64,000 nucleotides of DNA from Actinomycetota bacterium (lineage in GTDB: Bacteria; Actinomycetota; Actinomycetes; S36-B12; CAIYMF01): positions 1 to 64,000 of the forward strand of contig WLRQ01000003.1 in assembly GCA_009697815.1 (NCBI GenBank), in the 5' to 3' direction. Positions 7,955 to 16,573 of the stretch are shown one piece after another. Made by a program: the position numbers and the translations under genes. Within the stretch, counting starts at the first letter, position 1. Every line of letters begins with the position of its first letter. The notes beneath the pieces are model-generated. The model ran no database searches, was not told where the DNA came from, and saw only the letters and a program-made list of their open reading frames with translations.

Positions 7955-8506
7955 CTACGGACGTGCGTCGCCGAGGCCTTCCTCGACAGAACGGACGTCG
8001 AGGACCACGCACGTCCAGGTCACCTTTGGCCCCACGACCGCGACCCGGTCGCCGACCTTCTTGCCGAGAAGGGCGTGCGACAAGGGGGAGTCCACTGAGA
8101 TCCGCTCTTCGTCGAGGAACGCCTCGACCGGGTGCACCGGTCGGACCCAGATGTGCTCACCGTCGGGCATCTGGATCTGCACTCGGTTTCCGGGCTCGAC
8201 CTGCTCGCAGTCGGTCGGGGCCAGCGTCACTGAGGTGCCCAGCAGGTGCTCGAGGGAGAGCGCCTCGGCGCACAGCCGCTCGAAATCCGCGACGTCGCGC
8301 TCGTCACGCTCACGAAGTGACAGCAGTGGACGCAAGCGACGCAAGTGCACGTCGCGAATCTCCCGCAACCTCTCATCGAGGCTGGCCCGGCCCTGGGGCG
8401 TGAGGGCGATGCTGCCCTCGTGTCCGACAGCGGTGGGGGATCCGACGACGAGGGACGCCGATGGTGCGACGGGCGACGAACGTCGGGTGGGGACGTGGGT
8501 GCTCAT
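7955..8506 (-). CDS. GreA/GreB-family transcription factor, divergent
   Basis: The 183-residue protein has an N-terminal extension of about 30 residues, a helical region (SLDERLREIRDVHLRR... RERDERDVADFERL) in place of the GreA coiled coil, and a C-terminal FKBP-like domain with the family signature ISVDSPLSHALLGKKVGDRV. Acidic residues of the coiled-coil tip, needed for RNA cleavage in GreA, are only partly matched (RDVADFE), so it may bind the RNA polymerase secondary channel with altered activity. Its ATG overlaps the terC stop in ATGA, so it is translated with terC and falls under the same riboswitch. Confidence 0.8.
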   Translation of the reverse strand: MSTHVPTRRSSPVAPSASLVVGSPTAVGHEGSIALTPQGRASLDERLREIRDVHLRRLRPLLSLRERDERDVADFERLCAEALSLEHLLGTSVTLAPTDCEQVEPGNRVQIQMPDGEHIWVRPVHPVEAFLDEERISVDSPLSHALLGKKVGDRVAVVGPKVTWTCVVLDVRSVEEGLGDARP

Positions 8507-9516
8507 GACGAACCTCCTGTTGGGGTGGTGCGGGTGGGCTGGTGGCGGGTGGGGCCCAGGTCATCGGGAGCCGGATCGACGGGCGGTGTGACGACCGCGT
8601 CGGTAAGGGTGGGGCGAGTGGCACGAAGACTGGCGACCACGGAGATCGTCAGGATGAGCACGACGACCCCGAGCGAGGTCAAGGTCGGGACCTTCCAGAC
8701 CTCGAGCAGCAGCATCTTGGCGCCGACCCACACGAGCACGGCCGAGAGGCCGAGCTTGAGATAGGCGAAGCGGTGGATGAGGTCGGCCAGCAAGAAGTAC
8801 ATCGAGCGCAGGCCGAGGATCGCGAACGCGTTGGAGGTGATGACGAGGAAGCTCTCCTGTGTCACGGCGAAAATCGCGGGGATCGAGTCGACGGCGAAGA
8901 TGACGTCGGTCACCTCGATGAGGACCAGGACGGTGAAGAGTGGAGTTGCCACCCACTTACGGCCCTGACGAATCCAGAACCGCTGCCCGTGGTAGTGGTC
9001 CGTGGTCGGCACCACGCGCCGAATGAAACGGACCAAGCGACTGTTTCCCGGGTCGGAGTGACTATTGCGCGACGTGGCCATCCGCCACCCGGTGACGACG
9101 AGGAAGGCGCCGAAGACGTAGAGGATCCAGGAGAACTCCGCAATGAGAGTGGCACCTGCGCCGATGAGCAACGTGCGCAGGACGAGTGCGCCGAGCACTC
9201 CGTAGAACAGCACCCGGTGCTGGTATTCGCGCGGCACCGCGAAGTAGCTGAACATGATCGCGAACACGAAGACGTTGTCGACGGCCAGTGACTTCTCGAT
9301 GACGTAGCCGGCGAAATACTGAGCGCCGTAGTCGGCACCGTAGATCGCCCACACGACGCCCCCGAAGGCCACGCCGAGCGCAACCCAGACGGCGCTCCAG
9401 ATCGCAGCCTCACGGACCCTGATGACGTGTGCGCGACGGTGCGCAAGCAGGTCGACGAGCAGCATGATCACGATGACCGCGAGAACCGCGAGCCATCCCC
9501 AAAGAGGAACCGACAT
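8503..9516 (-). CDS. terC: TerC/Alx-family integral membrane metal transporter
   Basis: The 337-residue protein has about nine transmembrane helices. Two family motifs carry acidic residues in membrane helices: EKSLAVDNVFVF (about 74-85) and EVTDVIFAVDSIPAI (about 205-220). TerC/Alx proteins are linked to manganese export and homeostasis in several bacteria, and the yybP-ykoY-type riboswitch upstream supports that role here. The C-terminal 40 residues are a Pro/Thr-rich cytoplasmic tail. SD GGAGG lies seven bases before the ATG at 9516. First gene of the terC-gre operon within the tRNA-Arg island. Confidence 0.9.
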   Translation of the reverse strand: MSVPLWGWLAVLAVIVIMLLVDLLAHRRAHVIRVREAAIWSAVWVALGVAFGGVVWAIYGADYGAQYFAGYVIEKSLAVDNVFVFAIMFSYFAVPREYQHRVLFYGVLGALVLRTLLIGAGATLIAEFSWILYVFGAFLVVTGWRMATSRNSHSDPGNSRLVRFIRRVVPTTDHYHGQRFWIRQGRKWVATPLFTVLVLIEVTDVIFAVDSIPAIFAVTQESFLVITSNAFAILGLRSMYFLLADLIHRFAYLKLGLSAVLVWVGAKMLLLEVWKVPTLTSLGVVVLILTISVVASLRATRPTLTDAVVTPPVDPAPDDLGPTRHQPTRTTPTGGSS

Positions 9517-9560
9517 TCACATACCTCCGACGCAGGGGCGCGTGCGCCCGCCTGATGTCG

Positions 9561-9670
9561 AAGGTCTCCCGCCGCCGCGACCCATTACTGGCCGCGACCC
9601 ACCATGCCGGACACTGATCCACAGGGGCGGTGTCGTACTGACGACATAGCGGCGAGGGGGTACTCCCCTT
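9561..9670 (-). ncRNA. yybP-ykoY family (Mn2+) riboswitch aptamer
   Basis: On the minus strand the aptamer opens with AAGGGGAGTA (9661-9670) and closes with GGGAGACCTT (9561-9570). The outer AAGG and CCTT pair as P1. The GGGGAGTA and GGAGACC internal loops are the two conserved metal-binding segments of this family, and CGTCAGTACGAC lies between them. It stands 44 bases before terC, the family's commonest downstream gene. The intervening GGGCGCACGCGCCC hairpin lies just before the terC ribosome binding site, which suggests control of translation or early termination. Confidence 0.85.
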
Positions 9671-9684
9671 CTGATTGCTCCTCA

Positions 9685-9713
9685 AGAGTGCGGGGAGCGA
9701 GTCACCTTGTCAA
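9685..9713 (-). promoter_or_regulatory. promoter of the riboswitch-terC-gre operon
   Basis: A consensus TTGACA (9708-9713) stands 17 bases from CACTCT (9685-9690). The predicted start falls a few bases before the aptamer P1. Confidence 0.6.
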
Positions 9714-9743
9714 CTCCGAAGCGCGATCACGCGCCCTGCTGCG

Positions 9744-10448
9744 TCAGCGGTTCATGATCGAGAGCAGGCGCAGCAGTTCGAGGTAGAGCCAGATGATCGA
9801 CGATGCCGGGGACATCCCGAGCGACTACGTTTAGGAGCGGGGCGCGCCCGAGGCGATCGCACGGTCAGCGATGCCGATGGCGCAGAGTGCGAGGCCCAAA
9901 CCCGAAACGCCTTAGAAGCCCAAGCCGCCGCCGACTCCCATCACCCTGGCAACGACTGATGCGAGCGAGATCACGAGGTAGTCGATCGCCAGGCCGGAGA
10001 ATAGCTTGACCGAGCGCGATGCCTTGAGCCCGAACGGCGTTGAATAGGCGACCAGCATTCCGATCTAGTCGCCGATGGTGCCGAGAACGGCCTGGGTGAT
10101 GAGTGCGAAGTTGCCGCCCTGGCCCGTTGCTATGTGGGAGAACGCGCCGACAATGAGTCCGAGGACGGCGCTGTAGCCGAGTGCGAGAGCAGAGCTGACC
10201 GGGGCGCGGCGGGCGACGTAGATGCCGAGGAACATCGAGAAGACAAACAGGCCGAGGTAGATGGCCAAGCTGCCTGACAGGAAGATCCAGCCGGGGACGC
10301 GGAACACCACGACGGCACCCAGGCAGGCACCAGTGGTGACGATGACGTCGGGGAGGGTAAGCGTGCCCTGGTCCGGGCCGCGCGTTCGATCCTGGCGAAG
10401 GACCGGATTCTCACCGCTCAGCAGTGGATCTCGGCTATTCGCGATCAA
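9744..10448 (-). pseudogene. Bax inhibitor-1/YccA-family membrane protein, nonsense-riddled
   Basis: The intact N-terminal part (127 codons from the ATG at 10448) has NPVLRQ, TLTLPDVIVTTGACLG and several hydrophobic helices, including NFALITQAVLGTIGD. The same frame then continues through four stops (10065 TAG, 9912 TAA, 9831 TAA, 9825 TAG) and still encodes family features: MLVAYSTPFGLKASRSVKLF, IASGAP and the conserved terminus WLYLELLRLLSIMNR before a TGA at 9744. A stretch before the last helix is missing compared with the usual family length of about 250. It lies next to the attachment site in the island. Confidence 0.85.
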
Positions 10449-10510
10449 TCACGCATCTCCGGGAGCCGCTGGGTCGGGTCAAGAAGTCACCTATCCGTGC
10501 AGCAGACCCG

Positions 10511-10559
10511 AGCCTGAGAGAGTGCGCCCGGAGGGACTCGAACCCCCAACCAGCCGGGT
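10511..10559 (-). repeat. proximal attachment-site-like copy within tRNA-Arg
   Basis: This 49-bp copy is identical to 6134-6182. It includes the last 37 bases of the tRNA gene and 12 bases downstream of it. Identity stops inside the anticodon loop. Confidence 0.85.
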
Positions 10560-10595
10560 AGAAACCGGCTGCTCTATCCGTTGAGCTACGGGCGC
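10523..10595 (-). tRNA. tRNA-Arg (anticodon TCT)
   Basis: The 73-base minus-strand cloverleaf has acceptor GCGCCCG paired with CGGGCGC and discriminator A. The D arm contains AGCTCAACGGATAGAGC, the anticodon stem GCCGG/CCGGC encloses TTTCTAC (anticodon TCT), and the T loop is TTCGAGT. The CCA is not encoded. Its 3' half is the integration target of the adjoining island. Confidence 0.95.
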
Positions 10596-10784
10596 CGTGC
10601 CCCGATGTGTGAGGCGACGACGACATTGTGCCGTGTCAGGGGTGTGGCCTTCCACAGCGCGCCACGGCAGCCATTCGTCCACATGGACCCACTGAGCGCA
10701 CTCGCCCGTGTGGCTGGGTACCCGGCAGGGTCAGGCTCCTCGGATCGGTGCGGCCGGTCCTCGATCAGAAGGGGAAGGCCCGAC

Positions 10785-11270
10785 ATGCAGTCAACGGTCA
10801 CGCTCTCGGGAAATGTCGTCACGGATGTCACGCTGCGCAGCACCACTGGCGGCTCGGTCGCCAACTTCAGGATGGCGGTGAGCAACGGATATTTCGACAA
10901 GCGCACCCAGCAGTACGTCGAGCGCACCACCTTCCTGAACGTGTCGGCCTGGCGCCAGTTGGGGGAGAACGTCGCCGCCTCCCTTGTGAAGGGCCACCCG
11001 GTTGTGGTGGTGGGCCGACTTCGCCAGCGTGAGTTCGAGCGTGAAGGACAGCGCATCACGGTCGTCGAGGTCGATGCCGACGCCGTTGGACACGATCTGA
11101 GCCGGGGGGAGGGCACCTTTCGTCGCAATACCCGCGGGCCGCAGACCTCCGACCTTGCGCAGGTCGCGTGGGCCATGCCCGGCGCGGGTACCCCGGACCT
11201 CGACGGCTCCAACCCCGACCATGCCCACGCGGGCGTAGGTTCGCCACTTGCCGCGGAATCCGCGGCCTGA
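10785..11270 (+). CDS. ssb: single-stranded DNA-binding protein, SSB family paralogue
   Basis: The 161-residue protein has an N-terminal OB fold: MQSTVTLSGNVVTDVTLRST, then VANFRMAVSN, TFLNVSAWRQLGENVAASL and HPVVVVGRLRQREFE, all SSB signatures. The C-terminal 55 residues are variable and lack the acidic DDDIPF tip that recruits partner proteins, so this is probably the accessory SSB seen in many actinobacteria and not the essential replication SSB. The ATG at 10785 follows AAGGGGAAGG. It precedes ettA with a 23-base gap that contains the ettA -10 box. Confidence 0.88.
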   Translation: MQSTVTLSGNVVTDVTLRSTTGGSVANFRMAVSNGYFDKRTQQYVERTTFLNVSAWRQLGENVAASLVKGHPVVVVGRLRQREFEREGQRITVVEVDADAVGHDLSRGEGTFRRNTRGPQTSDLAQVAWAMPGAGTPDLDGSNPDHAHAGVGSPLAAESAA

Positions 11271-11279
11271 CCCACCCCG

Positions 11280-11285
11280 TAGGAT
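11280..11285 (+). promoter_or_regulatory. -10 box of a leaderless ettA transcript
   Basis: TAGGAT ends eight bases before the ATG at 11294 and no Shine-Dalgarno is present. Confidence 0.5.
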
Positions 11286-11293
11286 CTGGCCTT

Positions 11294-12991
<1,698 letters not shown>

Positions 12992-13057
12992 GCCTGTGAC
13001 ACATCAGATCCGACGCCGCGCGCGGCGCACCTCGCCTCACGCGGCGCGCGTCACCCC

Positions 13058-13714
13058 ATGACCTCTCTGCGGATGGCCAAGGACGAGGCCTCCTACCTCG
13101 CGGCATACCTCGCTCGCGTCGTGGGCTGGGACGAGCGCGCCGCGGTGCGGTTGCAGGCTCGCGGCGGTGTGGTGGGCATCTATTCACCGAGCCCGCTCGA
13201 CGTACTCGCACTCGTGGTCCTGCCGCTCGCCGAGGCCGTCGTTGATCCGTTCGACTCCACTGTGTCGGCCGGCCGGCTCCGCGATGTGATCGGTGACGTC
13301 TCACGCCTTGCCCCCGTCTCTGACCTCGTGATCCCCGACTCTGTCACCGGGTCTGCATCACTAGCTGTCCTTCCCCCGACGGTGAATTGGCACCAGGGCG
13401 AACGCGGGATCGCGGGGGATATCTCAGCCAAAGTTGACGCCGCCGTCGCGGCCTTCCGGCTCTCGGTTCCCGCCACCGGCTCCTTCCATGCGGAGCTCCT
13501 CGCCGAAGCCACATGGGATGCCCCTGGGTGGGGCGCCCTGCCGATGCGTGCACTGCATGCGGCCCGGCTGCACGGGTTCCTGGCACATCCGGGGGCGCGG
13601 GTCGAGTCGGCCACCACCACCGGTTGGAAGAGGCTCGTCACCCCGGGTGGGCAGGTCTTCGTCCGCAGCGAGTCGGGGCCGGTGCGCCTGAGCCTGGTAC
13701 CGACGTTGCGCTGA
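13058..13714 (+). CDS. conserved-type actinobacterial hypothetical protein
   Basis: The 218-residue soluble-looking protein has no signal peptide, membrane segment or known motif. The N-terminal half is alpha/beta (DEASYLAAYLARVVGWDERAAVRL... VVGIYSPSPLDVLALVVLPL) and the C-terminal part ends in strands (VTPGGQVFVRSESGPVRLSLV). Codon use fits its neighbours and the frame is well bounded, so it is a real gene; I cannot name a function. It begins 66 bases after ettA, past a GC-rich palindrome (GCCGCGCGCGGC), and may share its transcript. Confidence 0.7.
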   Translation: MTSLRMAKDEASYLAAYLARVVGWDERAAVRLQARGGVVGIYSPSPLDVLALVVLPLAEAVVDPFDSTVSAGRLRDVIGDVSRLAPVSDLVIPDSVTGSASLAVLPPTVNWHQGERGIAGDISAKVDAAVAAFRLSVPATGSFHAELLAEATWDAPGWGALPMRALHAARLHGFLAHPGARVESATTTGWKRLVTPGGQVFVRSESGPVRLSLVPTLR

Positions 13715-13732
13715 TCTCCTAGGTGCGCGCAG

Positions 13733-14170
13733 TCACTCGCCGGCGTCGGCCAGTGATTCCAGCGCGGGGAGGGCGGCAGAGAGCAACTGCCGTTCATCGG
13801 TTGTGAGGCGCTCCACGCTCGCGCGCACGACCAAGGCTCGGTCCTTGCGAGCCTTGGTCAACATCCGTCGCCCTGCTGGAGTGACCTCGAGGAATGACGA
13901 GCGGCGATCGGACTCATCCGAACTCCGTCTCGCATATCCCTCCTCCTCGAGCACCGCGATGATGCGCGAGAGTGTCGCGGGGGTGATTCCCTCGATCTTG
14001 GCCAGATCACCGAGCCGTGTCGGCCCCTGGTCGACAACGATGGCAAGGGCGCTGATCGAACTCGCACCGAGGGGCAGCTTCGTGCGGCGGCGAGTCGTAC
14101 GCGTGATCCGCGCCAATGCCGCGGCGAGACGCTCGATCTCCGCGGCGTCACCGAGTGGCGAGGCGGTCAT
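13733..14170 (-). CDS. MarR-family transcriptional regulator
   Basis: The 145-residue protein has winged helix-turn-helix architecture. Helices carry SISALAIVVDQGPTRLGDLA then the recognition region EGITPATLSRIIAVLEEEGY, and the wing is ARRSSDESDRRSSFLEVTPAG, with dimerisation helices at both ends. MarR proteins usually repress their own operon and release DNA on binding small phenolic ligands. The start overlaps the stop of the upstream MFS gene in a 4-base ATGA, so the two form one operon, and an inverted repeat before the MFS gene is the likely operator. Confidence 0.9.
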   Translation of the reverse strand: MTASPLGDAAEIERLAAALARITRTTRRRTKLPLGASSISALAIVVDQGPTRLGDLAKIEGITPATLSRIIAVLEEEGYARRSSDESDRRSSFLEVTPAGRRMLTKARKDRALVVRASVERLTTDERQLLSAALPALESLADAGE

Positions 14171-16029
14171 AGTCCCTGCTGGCGATTGGCGGCGGGATCA
14201 CCTGATGGTGGGCCCGCGTCCGAGGCCGTGGTGGCCGGGCCGTCGGCGGTGGGGTCGCCCTCGATCAGGTGGTAGTCGCGCGGCTCTTCCCCGAGACGCT
14301 CTCCGCTCGTGGCGCTCGACGTCGACGAGCGGTGGCCCGTGAGCCAGGATGCCGTCGCGGCGATGGTCATCATGCAGGCCCCGATGATGAATACCAGGGT
14401 GAGCCCATCTTGGAAGGGCCGAGACAACAGTGACGGGAAGAGGTCGATGCCCAGCAGCGCATCGACATTCACACTCGGCAACTGATGAAGCACCCCGCTT
14501 GGCTCGAGCAGGGTGCCGAGTGGGTTGATCCCAAGGAACGCGGAGAACAGGGTGCCAACCGGCGGGGCTGACCCCAACTGGTTCGCCAGTGTGCTCGGCA
14601 CCCCCTGGCCGCTGAGCCCTGCGCTCAACGATGCGGGCAGCCTGCCGGCGAGCCCGATCACCAGGAGGGAGAAGAAGACCCCGATCGAGAGCGCCGACCC
14701 CGCGGTGTAGTTCGTCATGCGCATCCCCGAGGCAACGCCTCGTCTCGCCGCGGGGACACTGTTCATGATCACCGTCGCATTGGGCGAGCTGAACATACCG
14801 GCTCCGACGCCGTTGAAGAAGATCAGAAGCGCAAACTCGGGGTAAGGGAAGTCGACGGGCACGAGGGTCAACCCTATGAAGGCCAGCACCGAGATGACCG
14901 CTCCGGCGACGGCGAACGGGCGGCCCCCGAAACGATCGCTAAGCCATCCCGAGACGGGCCCTGCGACCAGGAATCCCACAGTGAGGGGGAGTAGGAACAC
15001 GCTGGCCCATAGGGGTGCGCTGTCGAATGAGTATCCGTGTGCGGGCAGCCAGATGCCCTGCAGCCAGATGATGAGCACCAACTGCATGCCCCCGCGGGAC
15101 ACAGCTGCCATCAACCCCGCGAGGTTGCCAAAGGTGAAAGCTCGGATTCGGAACAAGGTGAGATCGAACATCGGATCGAGGACACGCGACTCGATGGCGA
15201 CGAAGGCCGCGAGTAGGGCGAGGCCCCCGATGAGCGCGGACAGCACCCAGGGATTCGTCCACCCCATGGGATTGCCGCCGTAGGGCTGCACGCCGTAGGT
15301 GACCCCGGCGAGTATGAGCCCGAGCCCCAGCGCGAAGGAGATGTTCCCCGGGATATCGATTCGCCCCTTGTGGCGTTCGCCGATCTCGTGCAGGGACGTG
15401 TACGCCCAGATGGCGCCGAGCACCCCAACCGGGACCGTGACCCAGAAGACCGCTCGCCAGTGCCACTGCGAGACCACGCCCCCGATGATGAGGCCGAGGA
15501 ACGATCCGGAGATCACCGCGATCTGATTGACCCCTAGCGCCATACCCCGCTGACGGACAGGGAAGGAGTCGGTGAGGATGGCCGTGGCGTTGGCCAGCAG
15601 CATCGCAGCCCCGACAGCCTCAACTGCGCGCCATCCGATGAGCCAGAGTGCACCTGCGCCTCCCTGCCAGGGTACGAGCGAGAGTGCGACGGAGGCGAAG
15701 GCGAACACGAGGAAGCCGAGGTTGTAGATCCGAACCCGGCCCATGATGTCGCCGAGCCGCCCGAATGTGACGACGAGCATGCCCGAGACGAGCAGGAACC
15801 CCGTCAGCATCCAGAGCAGGTAGCTCACATTGGCCGGGTCGAGCGGGTTGAGGTTGATGCCGCGGAAGATTGCCGGGAGAGAGATGAGCACGATCGACCC
15901 GTTGATCGTGGCCATCGACATGCCGACCGTGGTGTTGGTCAGCACGACCCACTTGTATCGAGGGTGGTCGCGGGCTATGCCCCGGCCTGCGGCGCGTCGA
16001 TCGGCGCGGCGGATGGCGGAGAATCCCAT
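14167..16029 (-). CDS. DHA2-type MFS efflux transporter (14 helices)
   Basis: The product has about 620 residues. Fourteen predicted helices and the early motif GRLGDIMGRVRIYNLGF (MFS motif A) fit the drug:H+ antiporter-2 family; other landmarks are WRAVEAVGAAMLLANATAIL and VNQIAVISGSFLGLIIGG. A long periplasmic loop lies between the last two helices and a hydrophilic tail of about 70 residues ends the protein. The ATG at 16029 is chosen because the palindromic operator lies just upstream; a TTG at 16065 would place the operator inside the gene. It probably exports a toxic compound sensed by MarR. Confidence 0.88.
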   Translation of the reverse strand: MGFSAIRRADRRAAGRGIARDHPRYKWVVLTNTTVGMSMATINGSIVLISLPAIFRGINLNPLDPANVSYLLWMLTGFLLVSGMLVVTFGRLGDIMGRVRIYNLGFLVFAFASVALSLVPWQGGAGALWLIGWRAVEAVGAAMLLANATAILTDSFPVRQRGMALGVNQIAVISGSFLGLIIGGVVSQWHWRAVFWVTVPVGVLGAIWAYTSLHEIGERHKGRIDIPGNISFALGLGLILAGVTYGVQPYGGNPMGWTNPWVLSALIGGLALLAAFVAIESRVLDPMFDLTLFRIRAFTFGNLAGLMAAVSRGGMQLVLIIWLQGIWLPAHGYSFDSAPLWASVFLLPLTVGFLVAGPVSGWLSDRFGGRPFAVAGAVISVLAFIGLTLVPVDFPYPEFALLIFFNGVGAGMFSSPNATVIMNSVPAARRGVASGMRMTNYTAGSALSIGVFFSLLVIGLAGRLPASLSAGLSGQGVPSTLANQLGSAPPVGTLFSAFLGINPLGTLLEPSGVLHQLPSVNVDALLGIDLFPSLLSRPFQDGLTLVFIIGACMMTIAATASWLTGHRSSTSSATSGERLGEEPRDYHLIEGDPTADGPATTASDAGPPSGDPAANRQQGL

Positions 16030-16048
16030 GGGGCTATCTTGGTCAGGA

Positions 16049-16070
16049 TTAGTTGCTTCATGCAAACTAA
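16049..16070 (-). promoter_or_regulatory. candidate MarR operator of the MFS-marR operon
   Basis: The inverted repeat TTAGTT-N10-AACTAA, extended by GC/GC on the inner side (TTAGTTGC ... GCAAACTAA), starts 20 bases upstream of the MFS ATG. It is AT-rich in a GC-rich neighbourhood. Size and position fit a MarR dimer site. Confidence 0.55.
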
Positions 16071-16136
16071 ATTTCCGGCGTGTCCGAGATGTGTCCCAGA
16101 GGTGTCCCAGCGCCCGATCACGAACGAGTGCGTGGC

Positions 16137-16532
16137 TCAGCCCGCGGCGGTATTGACCATCGCGTCTGCCGCTGTGACGAGATAGGCGCGCAACTCCTGC
16201 TCCATGCCGGGGTCGAGTCCGTGAACCGCGATGGCGTGATCAAGTGCGGCCCCCATGTGGGTCAGCCAGCGATCGCGAGCGGCCACGTCGATGACGTAGG
16301 GGTGGTGACGCATCCGCAGTCGAGGGTGGCCTCGCTCGTCGGAATAGGTGGTCGGTCCGCCCCAGTACTGCTCGAGAAACATCCGCAGCCTGATCTCGGC
16401 TGGCTCGAGGTCGGCATCGGGGTACATCGGCCGCAGGGCCGGGTCTGCGCCCACGCCCTCGTAGAACCGGTGCACGAGTGTTGTGAAGAACGGCGCGCCG
16501 CCCATCTGCTCATACGGTGTGGGCTGCGACAT
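16137..16532 (-). CDS. glbO: truncated haemoglobin, group II (GlbO type)
   Basis: The 131-residue 2-on-2 globin starts TPYEQMGGAPFFTTLVHRFYEGV. The distal region has FLEQYWGGPTTYSDERGHPRLRMRHHPYVI, in which YWGGP and the proximal His of RHHP are group II hallmarks, and it ends WLTHMGAALDHAI. These haem proteins bind O2 and NO and have been tied to oxygen delivery or NO/peroxide detoxification in actinobacteria. A CACAAT box six bases before the ATG suggests a leaderless transcript. Confidence 0.92.
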   Translation of the reverse strand: MSQPTPYEQMGGAPFFTTLVHRFYEGVGADPALRPMYPDADLEPAEIRLRMFLEQYWGGPTTYSDERGHPRLRMRHHPYVIDVAARDRWLTHMGAALDHAIAVHGLDPGMEQELRAYLVTAADAMVNTAAG

Positions 16533-16538
16533 GAGTCC

Positions 16539-16544
16539 ATTGTG
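16539..16544 (-). promoter_or_regulatory. -10 box of a leaderless globin transcript
   Basis: CACAAT on the minus strand ends six bases before the ATG at 16532. Confidence 0.4.
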
Positions 16545-16573
16545 CCGCGTCTGTTCCGGCTCGCTCGTCAGGC

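Larger units (their letters stand above)
6134..10559. mobile_element. decayed integrative island at tRNA-Arg(TCT)
   Basis: The segment is bounded by two identical 49-bp direct repeats. The right copy contains the 3' half of an intact tRNA-Arg gene plus 12 flanking bases, and the left copy is an orphan tRNA 3' fragment. This is the usual outcome of tyrosine-recombinase integration at a tRNA. Inside are an HsdR remnant, a lipoprotein, a riboswitch-terC-gre operon and a YccA-family pseudogene. No integrase or excisionase could be found, so the element is probably immobile. Without it, rhodopsin would sit next to the tRNA. Confidence 0.6.

Noticed and set aside
9744-10067. Stop-codon recoding in the YccA-family gene
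   Set aside because: Four TAG/TAA stops plus a missing segment are better explained by decay; TAG and TAA end many intact genes in the window.
6183-10510. Integrase gene for the tRNA-Arg island
   Set aside because: Searched by eye on both strands for tyrosine- or serine-recombinase motifs; none found.
13014-13025. GCCGCGCGCGGC palindrome after ettA as a terminator
   Set aside because: The loop would be too small and the GC-only palindrome is expected by chance in this composition; kept only as a remark.
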